Shown in pieces: positions 15,256 to 22,386 of a stretch of 22,386 nt of DNA. Source of the stretch: Isotricha intestinalis (taxonomy: Eukaryota; Ciliophora; Litostomatea; Vestibuliferida; Isotrichidae); the NCBI GenBank assembly GCA_023807065.1, contig JAJJLU010003966.1:1-22386 (forward strand), in the 5' to 3' direction. The notes beneath the pieces were generated by a model. It saw only the letters and a list, made by a program, of their open reading frames with translations. It did no database searches and was not told the origin of the DNA. The stretch's first letter is position 1; every line of letters begins with the position of its first letter. The position numbers and the translations under genes were made by a program.

Positions 15256-17403
15256 TTAAGAATTTTTCAAAGCTTTAATTACTGCTTTATATTTATTAAA
15301 AGTAGAATTATTATTAACAGTACTATAACTTCTATAATCAATACTTTTCTTATTAGATCCAGTTCTACTTTTACTAATAGTTAAAGGTTTAATCCCAGTT
15401 AAAATACTTTCTTTATATTTTTTCTGATAAGCAGATTCAATAGGTTTATAATAATATATTGATTCAGGTTTTCTTTGAACAGGATATGAAGTTCCTATTA
15501 AATATTTTTCCATTTTATTAACAAACAATTTTAAATTTTGTAAATCTTCTTCTTCCATATATTTCTTATAATTTTCTTCTTCATATTTAAAATGTTTTAC
15601 ACAATGAATAAATATTTTATATGTTTGTTCAGGAGGAATCATTTCTGGTAATAATAAATAACTATTGTTTAAAAGTAAATTAGAATTATTTGTATTTATT
15701 ATATTTGATTCTGTATTTAAATTTTTATTTTCATTTTCTTTTTCTGAAAGTAATTTTATTTTTTCTTCTAAAGTTTTTTTCAATTGATTTTTTTCTTTTT
15801 CTGATTCTGATATTTGTAAAGATAATTCTCTGTTTAAGAGTTCTAATTTTTCTATATCAAAATATTTCATTTCAGTTTCTGATTGTTGTACTTTAAAAAT
15901 TTTAATTTTTTCTTTTTTTGGTTTTTGAAATATATTTATTACATTTTCTGTTGTTATTTTTAGTATTTTATTTCTTGAAGGAGATTTTTGTCTGCTTGAA
16001 TTTTTTGGTGTTGAATTTTGAGTTTTATTTAATATTATTTTTTTAATTTCTTTTTTAATTGTAAATGAATTATTTTTATTTGTTTTTAATTTTTCTTTTG
16101 GGAAATATTTAATTGGAATTTCTTTTATTATTGGTTTTTCTACTATTTCTTTTTTAATTATTATTTTTTCATTAATAAAATTATTGTCTGTGTTTGTTCC
16201 TTCTGTTATATATTTTCTATAAATTACTGGAGGTAAAGAATCTAATGAATCATCTTCTTTATAATATTTTTTTCTTTTAAATGTTTTATTATTTTCATTG
16301 TTTAATTTTATTATTCTTTGAATCATAAAAGAATTTTCTTTTGAATACATTAATAATAAATCTTCTTTTTCTTTGTTATTATTAATTTGGAAATTTAAAT
16401 TATGAAAAGGAATGAAATTATATTCTTTATTTTTAATAATATTTTTTTTATCATTATTTAAAATAATTAAATTTCCTTCTTTGCATATTTCAAAAATTGA
16501 AAAAGCTTTTTGTTTAGCTAATTTAACAATTGATTTAACATTATCAATAACTGCAAATTTAAATTCATCAGAAAAAGGATCATCTTTATTAATATTAATA
16601 TTTTCAGAAACTAATTTTGCAATATCTAAATAAAAATTTTGCCAATATTGAATTAAGTTTAAAACTTCATTATATGATTTTTCTAATTCTTTATAATTTT
16701 TTTCTAATTCTGTACTTTGCATTATTCCAAATGAAGGATTACTTTGATTAAAAGTATTATAAGTTTTTCCTTGAATAAAATAATTAAAGGAATTAATTTG
16801 ATATTTTTTATTATTATTATTATTAAATCTTTTTATACTATTTAAATTATTATTATTATTAATAAACATATTATTTTTATTAGTTAATATATTATTATTA
16901 TAATTAGTATTAAAACCACTTGTTCCATAAAAAAAATTATTATCAATTTTAGTAGGAATTTGTTGTAAAATATTATTAAATTTATTATTTTCATTTCCAA
17001 AATCATTCATAGGAGTAATAATAATATTATTATTTTTACTTAAAGGAGCATTAAAATTTTTAGAATTTAACATATTATTAATATCATTATCTCTACTTAA
17101 ATCTTTACTAAAATCATCATTAATACTTAAATTATTTGTCCCAGATTTTCTTTGATACAATTCAGTGGTACTATCAGTTAATAATTTCATTAATTCTGTA
17201 TTTGTATTTCTTTTAATTGTACTTAGTTTAGATCTATCATCATCATAACTATAATCTGGATCTATTGATTTATCACCTTCAATTTCAACTAATTCTTTTT
17301 TACCTAAATAGTTATGTTCTTCTTCATCTTCATGAAATGAGATTATTTCATCTCCTGTATCTTCTAATTGACGTTGTCTTAATATTTTATTTTGATTATT
17401 CAT
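15256..17403 (-). CDS. Asn-rich protein with coiled coils, function unknown
   Basis: The product has 715 residues. Residues 1-110 are acidic and polar (RQLEDTGDEI, HEDEEEHNYL). Residues 110-230 are low-complexity Asn-rich, encoded by AAT repeats. A helical segment at about 230-310 (ELEKNYKELEKSYNEVLNLI) follows. A basic Ser/Arg/Lys stretch (SSRQKSPSRNK) sits near 465-480, then a clear coiled coil at about 510-565 (LELLNRELSLQISESEKEKN). The C-terminal 130 residues are more conserved-looking (PPEQTYKIFIHCVKHFKYEE), with a basic Ser-rich tail. No enzyme motif, signal peptide or membrane helix is seen. A scaffold or cytoskeleton-associated protein is possible. It is the last of three same-strand genes; the stop is TAA. 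Confidence 0.75.
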   Translation of the reverse strand: MNNQNKILRQRQLEDTGDEIISFHEDEEEHNYLGKKELVEIEGDKSIDPDYSYDDDRSKLSTIKRNTNTELMKLLTDSTTELYQRKSGTNNLSINDDFSKDLSRDNDINNMLNSKNFNAPLSKNNNIIITPMNDFGNENNKFNNILQQIPTKIDNNFFYGTSGFNTNYNNNILTNKNNMFINNNNNLNSIKRFNNNNNKKYQINSFNYFIQGKTYNTFNQSNPSFGIMQSTELEKNYKELEKSYNEVLNLIQYWQNFYLDIAKLVSENININKDDPFSDEFKFAVIDNVKSIVKLAKQKAFSIFEICKEGNLIILNNDKKNIIKNKEYNFIPFHNLNFQINNNKEKEDLLLMYSKENSFMIQRIIKLNNENNKTFKRKKYYKEDDSLDSLPPVIYRKYITEGTNTDNNFINEKIIIKKEIVEKPIIKEIPIKYFPKEKLKTNKNNSFTIKKEIKKIILNKTQNSTPKNSSRQKSPSRNKILKITTENVINIFQKPKKEKIKIFKVQQSETEMKYFDIEKLELLNRELSLQISESEKEKNQLKKTLEEKIKLLSEKENENKNLNTESNIINTNNSNLLLNNSYLLLPEMIPPEQTYKIFIHCVKHFKYEEENYKKYMEEEDLQNLKLFVNKMEKYLIGTSYPVQRKPESIYYYKPIESAYQKKYKESILTGIKPLTISKSRTGSNKKSIDYRSYSTVNNNSTFNKYKAVIKALKNS
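16809..16867. repeat. TTA/AAT trinucleotide microsatellites inside the Asn-rich gene
   Basis: Two blocks of repeated TTA (about 16809-16825 and 16846-16862) encode Asn runs on the minus strand. Similar shorter blocks occur nearby (about 16895-16905 and 17021-17035). Such in-frame repeats slip easily and are expected to vary in length between alleles. Confidence 0.7.
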
Positions 17404-17542
17404 TTTTTTTTTTTTGATTTTGTTTAAATTTAATTATGATTTTTTTATATTAAAAAAACTAAATAAATATTTTTATTATTTTTATCTTTAATTATTAAGA
17501 TTTATTCTTTTTTATTTATTTATATATTTTACTTTTCTTTAA

Positions 17543-19345
17543 TCAGTCTGAAAAAATTTCTTTGAGTTCATAATCAAGTGAAATTGTTTTTTTATGATTT
17601 GGTTTTTTATTTTTATTTATATTAAATAAATTTAAATGTTTTCTTTTTATTTTAAAAGGAAAACGATGTTTTCTTTCTAAAATTTTATTTAAATTTTCTG
17701 TTTTTTTTTCATTCATTAATATTCGTTGTTCTCTAGCATTATTTATTCTTCTTATTTTTTGAGTATTTTTGATGATTTTTTTCAAATTTTCTTCTTTCAA
17801 ATTTTTTTTGGCTTGAATTATAGATATTTGAACTATACTATATATTTTTTCAACAAATAAAAATATTTGTTTTCCTAAATTAAATTTAATCTTTTCATAA
17901 TAATTATCTGGATGAGATAAAATTTCTGTGAATTCTTTTATTTTTGATTCTCCTATATCTTTAAAAAAATTAGGTAAAGACCTATAAAGATTATTAAATA
18001 TTAAATATAAATAATAAAATATATAAGATCCTTTTTTTTTAAAATTCATTTTTTTTTTAATCTTTTCAAACCTTAAATTTAATATATTTGGACCAAGTAA
18101 AGAATTAATTTCTTTTTTATTATTTTTTAACCTTATAGAATTATCACTTTTTAATTCATCAATTTTTTTTTTTAAAGATTCATATTTTAATTTACAATCT
18201 AATAAAACAAATTCTTTTTTTTTTAAATCATCAATAAATAGATTATTATAATCTTCATATTGCTTTTCAATTTCTTTTAATTGGTTTTTTAATTCAAAAA
18301 TTTCATTTCTTAATATATTTAATTGTTTAACTAAATTAACATTTTTAATTTCAATATTAGAAAAATAATTTTTAAATTCATCTTCATTTTCAAAAATTAA
18401 TTCTGACTTTTTTAAATATTTATCATATTCAGAAGTATTAATTATAAAATGAGAAGGTAAAAAACAACTTTTTCTATGAATTATATTTCTATTTATTGAT
18501 ATTGATTTTCTTTTATTTGAATAAGACACATTTATAATTGAATTTCTTTTTTTATTTTTTGGAAGAGAAATTTTTTCATTTAAATTATATATATTATTAT
18601 CAAAATCATATGATGATTGAATAAAATTTTTTGGAAGAGTTAATAAATTTTCTTTTACTTTTATTAAGAAATTTCTCATATCTATATATTGATTTTTTTT
18701 ATTTTTTAATTTTCTAATTTTTGCTTTGATTTTATAAATTGCAATTAAAAGTTCATTTTTTTTATTTTGTAATTCATAATATTTTTCTAATTCTTCATTC
18801 AATTTTTTATATAAAAAACTTAAATAATTTTTATATTTCGGTAAGATTTTATTTTCTATTTTTTTTAATCTATTTTTTGAAAAATTATATGAATTTTCAA
18901 TTTCTTTCTTTCTAATATTAAATTCCCTTCTTCTTAATTTGTAATTTTGTTCTTTTGAATAAATTAATTTTTTAATTTTTGATATTTTATTACAAGTCTG
19001 AGTAAAAGAATAATTATCTTTATAGTTTTCTTTAGATAATAAACTTCTAATTTCATAATTTAATTTTTTTCCCTTTGTATTTTTTTTATAATTTAACTTT
19101 GAAAAATCATCATTTTTATTTTTAATTAATTTCAAAGAAGAAAAATTTGAATCATATGATTTAACAAATTTTTCATGAAGAATAGTTTTATGAAAATTTC
19201 TTAATTTTTGATAAGTTTTAAAAATATGAAATTGAGAAGAATAATTATTTAATAATCTTTTTTTACTTGAAATAGTAGATAAAGTATAATAAAAAGAAGA
19301 AGAAGTTTGAAGTGGACTAATATTTGTTGAATGTGAAAATTTCAT
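17543..19345 (-). CDS. Large basic coiled-coil protein, function unknown
   Basis: The product has 600 residues and is very rich in Lys, Asn, Ile and Leu. A Ser/Tyr-rich head of about 110 residues is followed by a coiled coil at about 120-235 (KNRLKKIENKI, NEELEKYYELQNKKNELLIA), a linker, a second coiled coil at about 330-415 (LKNQLKEIEKQYEDYNNLF), then a globular segment at about 435-530 (FKDIGESKIKEFTEILSHPD). A basic helix with many Arg/Lys completes it (RRINNAREQRILMNEKK). There is no signal peptide or membrane helix. The pattern resembles coiled-coil axonemal or basal-body proteins, but I cannot name a family. It sits 64 bp after an EF-hand gene and 139 bp before the Asn-rich gene on the same strand. 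The stop is TGA. Confidence 0.78.
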   Translation of the reverse strand: MKFSHSTNISPLQTSSSFYYTLSTISSKKRLLNNYSSQFHIFKTYQKLRNFHKTILHEKFVKSYDSNFSSLKLIKNKNDDFSKLNYKKNTKGKKLNYEIRSLLSKENYKDNYSFTQTCNKISKIKKLIYSKEQNYKLRRREFNIRKKEIENSYNFSKNRLKKIENKILPKYKNYLSFLYKKLNEELEKYYELQNKKNELLIAIYKIKAKIRKLKNKKNQYIDMRNFLIKVKENLLTLPKNFIQSSYDFDNNIYNLNEKISLPKNKKRNSIINVSYSNKRKSISINRNIIHRKSCFLPSHFIINTSEYDKYLKKSELIFENEDEFKNYFSNIEIKNVNLVKQLNILRNEIFELKNQLKEIEKQYEDYNNLFIDDLKKKEFVLLDCKLKYESLKKKIDELKSDNSIRLKNNKKEINSLLGPNILNLRFEKIKKKMNFKKKGSYIFYYLYLIFNNLYRSLPNFFKDIGESKIKEFTEILSHPDNYYEKIKFNLGKQIFLFVEKIYSIVQISIIQAKKNLKEENLKKIIKNTQKIRRINNAREQRILMNEKKTENLNKILERKHRFPFKIKRKHLNLFNINKNKKPNHKKTISLDYELKEIFSD

Positions 19346-19409
19346 TTATTAAATTAATAAAATTTTTAAACTTAAAAAAATCAAAAAGTTTATAAAAATA
19401 TTTAATTAT

Positions 19410-19841
19410 TTATTTTATAATCATATCTTTTGCAAGATCATTTATATTTATATAACCATTTTTATCAGGTTGAGCTTCTTTAATAATATCTTTTATATCT
19501 TTATCAGATATTTTTTCATTATATTTTTTTAATATACTTATTAAATCTTTTTGAGATATAAAACCTTCTTTATCACTTTCTAAAATTTTAAATGATTCTA
19601 TCATAGAACTTTCAATTTTATTATAATCAACTTTATTTTGACAAACTTCTAAAAATTTTTCTAAATTATAAGAAGTACTTTCTTTTTCTAATTCATCAAA
19701 TTCTTTTTTTTTTAAATAAGTTCCTAAAACTCCTAATGCATATTCTAATTCTTGAATAGAAAGAATTCCATCTTTATCTTTATCAATAAAATTAAATACA
19801 TTTATATATTCTTTTTTTTGTTCTTCATTTAATTCAGTCAT
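19410..19841 (-). CDS. Calmodulin-superfamily EF-hand protein with one canonical calcium loop
   Basis: I start at the internal Met at 19841 (MTELNEEQKKEYINVFNFID), which gives 143 residues and a calmodulin-like beginning. The upstream in-frame ATG at 19865 would add only MIIFFYFF, encoded by AT-rich leader. Four EF-hands are expected. Loop 1, DKDKDGILSIQE (20-31), is canonical. Loop 2 has lost its ligands (STSYNLEKF). Loop 3 (ESDKEGFISQKD) and loop 4 (QPDKNGYININD) lack the first Asp and end in Asp, so binding is doubtful. One active loop with degenerate others recalls myosin essential light chains and some centrin- or calmodulin-like regulators; a structural or light-chain role is inferred. 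It is first in a compact same-strand trio. The stop is TAA. Confidence 0.86.
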   Translation of the reverse strand: MTELNEEQKKEYINVFNFIDKDKDGILSIQELEYALGVLGTYLKKKEFDELEKESTSYNLEKFLEVCQNKVDYNKIESSMIESFKILESDKEGFISQKDLISILKKYNEKISDKDIKDIIKEAQPDKNGYININDLAKDMIIK

Positions 19842-19865
19842 AAAAAAATAAAAAAAAATAATCAA

Positions 19866-20374
19866 ATTAAATTTTTGTTAAATAGAAGAATTATTTTTAA
19901 CATTTATTTATAGAAAAATAACAAATCAAAATTAAAAGATTAATATATATATTTCTTCTACCTTATTTATAATTATTCATCTTTTTAATATTACTTTAAT
20001 GTAATATTTTTCTGATTTTTATTTTTTTAAGCAATTTAAATTTATCATTATCTAAGAATTATCATTTTCATCAAAAAATGGAAAACATAAAGTTTTATTA
20101 TCTTCATATGAATGAACCATCCCAATTCTTAGGGTGAAATCATTTTTTAGATTTATATATAAATGATATCATTTTTATATAATTCACCTATTTTATATAA
20201 ATTAGTTGTATTTTATTATCTTTCGTATTTTTTATTCTTAATATAATTATCATTATTGTGATTATTTGGAATAAAAGAATTTTTCAATTATTTTAAAAAA
20301 ACAAAAAAATAAAGAGAAAAAAAATTAAAAATAACATCAATTATAAAAATATTATATTAAATATAATTAATATT
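19866..20374. other. Intergenic region with a nested hairpin
   Basis: No gene is seen. At 20130-20190, TAGGGTGAA pairs with TTCACCTA at the far end (one bulged G), and inside it ATCATTT (about 20139-20146) pairs with AAATGAT (20161-20167), giving a nested stem-loop in a locally less AT-rich patch. It may be a structured RNA or a cruciform; no family is recognised. The right end is the tRNA 5' flank. Confidence 0.4.
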
Positions 20375-20447
20375 GTTCTCGTGGCTCAATGGATAGAGCA
20401 TCTGACTACGGATCAGAAGGTTGGGGGTTCGAGTCCCTTCGAGGACC
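20375..20447 (+). tRNA. tRNA-Arg (anticodon ACG), intronless
   Basis: A full cloverleaf is visible: acceptor GTTCTCG/CGAGGAC (seven pairs, one T-G), D-arm GCTC/GAGC with an 8-base loop, anticodon stem TCTGA/TCAGA with loop CTACGGA (anticodon ACG at 20408-20410), five-base variable loop, and T-arm GGGGG/CCCTT (two G-T pairs) with loop TTCGAGT. The A box TGGCTCAATGG (20382-20392) and B box GGTTCGAGTCC (20426-20436) are near consensus. ACG would be edited to ICG and read CGU, CGC and CGA. The discriminator base is C, unusual for tRNA-Arg. No CCA is encoded, as normal in eukaryotes. Confidence 0.97.
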
Positions 20448-20449
20448 GA

Positions 20450-20463
20450 TTTTTTCTTTTTTT
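20450..20463 (+). terminator. RNA polymerase III terminator of the tRNA gene
   Basis: T6, a single C, then T7, beginning three bases after the mature 3' end. Runs of four or more T end Pol III transcripts; two consecutive runs form a strong terminator with backup. Confidence 0.85.
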
Positions 20464-21435
20464 AAAGGAATAATAAAAGTAATAAAAGAAATGCAAAAGA
20501 AAGGAGATATATTTAGATTAAGAAAATTTATTCATATACATAAAATAGAAAATTTGCATGTTTTTCTTAAAATATACAAGAATTAAAAAAAATTAAAAAT
20601 AATGTAAAAGAATATTTTTTAAGATTAAGATTTTATACTTATATTAATAAAAATACAGATGTATTAAAAAATTAAAAAATAATTAATAATAGTAAAATTA
20701 AAATTCATTAAATAAAAAAAGAAATAAAAGAAAAAATAATAAAAAAATATAAAATTTATTAGGAGATAAAGAACATAAAGAATATTATTTTGATATAAAT
20801 GATAAAGTAATTAATATTACAAAAGAAGATATAATATATGGATGTAAAAATATAGTTAAAAATAAAGCAACAAGTTGGGATTTAATTCCTGGAAAATGTA
20901 TTAAAAATGGTTTAAAGAAAATAGATTTAAAAAGTATATGAAAATATAAATAATTATTAAATAGATATTTAATTCCTGGAGTATTCCAGAAGAAATAATA
21001 ACAAGTAGATTATTTTGTTTAAATAAAAATAAGATGAAGATGGAGATGTAAATAATATAAGACCAATTACTATATCAAGTACTTTTATGAAATTAATAGA
21101 ATCAGCTATATTAACAAGATTAATGAATGAAATTAATGAAAAGAAAATATTATGTAATAAACAAATAGGATTTATAAGAGAATGTGGAACAGAATTAATT
21201 TATTAAAATTAAGACAAAGAGTGAGTGATTTAAAAAAAAATTTTTTCACTAAATATTTAGTATTTATAAATTTAAATAATGCTATGATAAAGTAGTTCAT
21301 AGAAGAATGTTGAATAAATTAGTAGAACAAGGAACCCTAAAAGATATAATAGATAGAATCCAAAAAATAAAATCAATTGATTTATGGAAATCATTTTTTC
21401 ATTCTTTATTTGAAGGAATAATAATAAACTTATAA
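20464..21435 (+). pseudogene. Decayed non-LTR retrotransposon reverse transcriptase, downstream of the tRNA
   Basis: Translation in shifting plus-strand frames gives a recognisable LINE-type RT. At 20753-20941 there is FDINDKVINITKEDIIYGC and IVKNKATSWDLIPGKC, then TGA. At 20974-21030, SWSIPEEI and RLFCLNKN. At 21033-21206, NNIRPITISSTFMKLIE, ILTRLMNEINEKKIL and NKQIGF, then TAA. At 21197-21283, NLLKLRQRVSDL and YLVFINLNNA. At 21286-21435, DKVVHRRMLNKLVEQG, then TAA. These correspond to the fingers and motif A (F-x-D-L-x-x-A-Y-D), but the catalytic Asp of motif A reads Asn and the Tyr codon has lost a base. Motifs B and C (the DD pair) are not found. At least four frame changes and several stops show it is dead. 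The stretch right after the tRNA terminator (20464-20586, KEMQKKGDIFRLRKF) may be its N-terminal part. Confidence 0.85.
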
Positions 21436-22386
21436 AAATATATAAATTTTTTCGAAATTTTAGATTGGGATAATAAACATTTTTTCATCCTCAATTGAAT
21501 AATTATAATAAATTTTTTTGTTAATTAAAATATGAAAATATTTCAATATTCAATAAAATAATTAGCTTTTTTTATAAAAGATAATAATTAAATATTAATA
21601 TAAAAAAGAATATGAACATCAAAACTATTTAATAAAAAATATAAAATAGTATAAATAAATTAAAATATCAATATAAATTTTCATATAAACCAAGCAAAAA
21701 ATGAATTGTATAATAAAGAAGATTTGATTAATTATAAAGAGAATTAAAAATATAATTTTTTTAACCTTTTAGTATTTTCCAAAAAATAAAAAAATTGATA
21801 AAAAAAGAAGAAATTCCATTTTGGATTTTAACAGATTTAGCATATAAATATTTATATTATAATTAAATCAATTTTAAAAAATAAATTAACACAAAAAAGC
21901 ATTGATTCAAACAAAAACAATATGAAGTCCCAAAATATTATAATAATGATAAAAAATATAAATATAAATTAATGGATTATATAATTGTAATTGATGATTA
22001 TAAATAATAAATAATTTAAATTTTTATTTATTTTTAAATGGATTTATTTGATAACTGAATTAAATATTTAATTCTTTTTAAATATAATAAAAAAATAAAT
22101 ATCTATAAAAATAATTCAAAAAACAAAAGATCATATATTAGAAATAAATAAAGATGTAAAAATAGTTTAATATGTGATTTATATTTAAAAATGAAAGAAT
22201 AAATTTTATAAATATAATTAAAAAAAAGGGAAATATTCATTAAAAATATATATTTAAAAAAGTAATAAAAAATACGTATATGTTTGATAATTTTTGTTGT
22301 TTAACTTTTTTTAACTTTATCTATTTTTAATATTAGTAATATTAAAGATATTAAAAATAGTTTTAATAATATTAATAAGAATTGTG
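21436..22386. other. Gene-poor end of the window, possibly the eroded 3' part of the retroelement
   Basis: No open frame of note is present. A short run at about 21790-21865 (LIKKEEIPFWILTDLAYKYL) looks coding-like and lies on the same strand as the RT relic, so it may be its C-terminal region, but this is weak. The rest is A/T with short runs. No telomeric repeat is seen at the right edge. Confidence 0.35.

Noticed and set aside
14430..16633. Open frames at 14430-14648 and 14584-14781 (minus), 15690-15896 and 16412-16633 (plus)
   Set aside because: Shadows of the second Rab gene and of the Asn-rich gene; no motif and biased composition.
19842..19865. Longer start for the EF-hand protein
   Set aside because: The added MIIFFYFF comes from AT-rich leader, whereas the internal Met gives a calmodulin-like N-terminus.
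20389..20586. A 65-codon plus-strand open frame starting with ATG inside the tRNA gene
   Set aside because: Its first 20 codons are the tRNA itself. The remainder is read as retroelement debris, not a gene.
1..22386. CRISPR array, bacterial operon, provirus or telomere
   Set aside because: No spaced direct repeats, no ribosome-binding sites, no viral genes and no terminal telomeric repeat are seen.

Overview
This is a very A+T-rich eukaryotic nuclear window with intronless open reading frames. There are twelve complete protein genes, one protein gene cut by the left edge, one tRNA-Arg gene and the wreck of a non-LTR retrotransposon. Stops are TAA (nine) or TGA (three), never TAG, and no gene needs a reassigned codon, so the code looks standard. 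The two-pass membrane protein at 12360-13535, with its TKLGG and SQLGG signatures, belongs to a family I associate mainly with ciliates. With the bacterial-type C69 dipeptidase, the Rab GTPases and the extreme A+T content, it suggests a ciliate with the standard code (for example a litostome such as a rumen entodiniomorph). Another AT-rich anaerobic protist (anaeramoebid, trichomonad, Entamoeba relative) is not excluded. The placement is an inference.

Layout. Positions 1-4694 are a large inverted duplication. The RCC1-like gene occurs on the minus strand at 1-1320 (3' end outside the window) and on the plus strand at 3375-4748. The arms (1-1370 and 3325-4694) look identical wherever I compared them, including about 50 bp upstream of each ATG. 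The 1.95 kb spacer holds a small TPR gene (2208-2567) and possible gene debris. At 4872-9474 come a Rab-like GTPase, a short coiled-coil protein and the C69 dipeptidase. At 9475-13535, on the minus strand, lie a secreted orphan protein, an F-box-like/beta-propeller protein and the membrane protein, the last two 109 bp apart. A second Rab gene (14486-15115, plus) converges on a minus-strand block of three genes with gaps of only 139 and 64 bp: an EF-hand protein, a 600-aa coiled-coil protein and a 715-aa Asn-rich coiled-coil protein. At 20375-20447 there is a good tRNA-Arg(ACG), and from just downstream of it to at least 21435 a frameshifted, stop-ridden reverse transcriptase in the same orientation. 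The last 950 bp show no intact gene.

How the genes relate. I see no single pathway. Two Rab GTPases and an RCC1-like propeller suggest membrane traffic and GTPase control. The EF-hand/coiled-coil block could be a cytoskeletal or ciliary module (inference from gene types and spacing only). The C69 dipeptidase would serve intracellular peptide turnover. The strongest anomalies are the near-perfect inverted gene duplication and the tRNA-linked retroelement relic.
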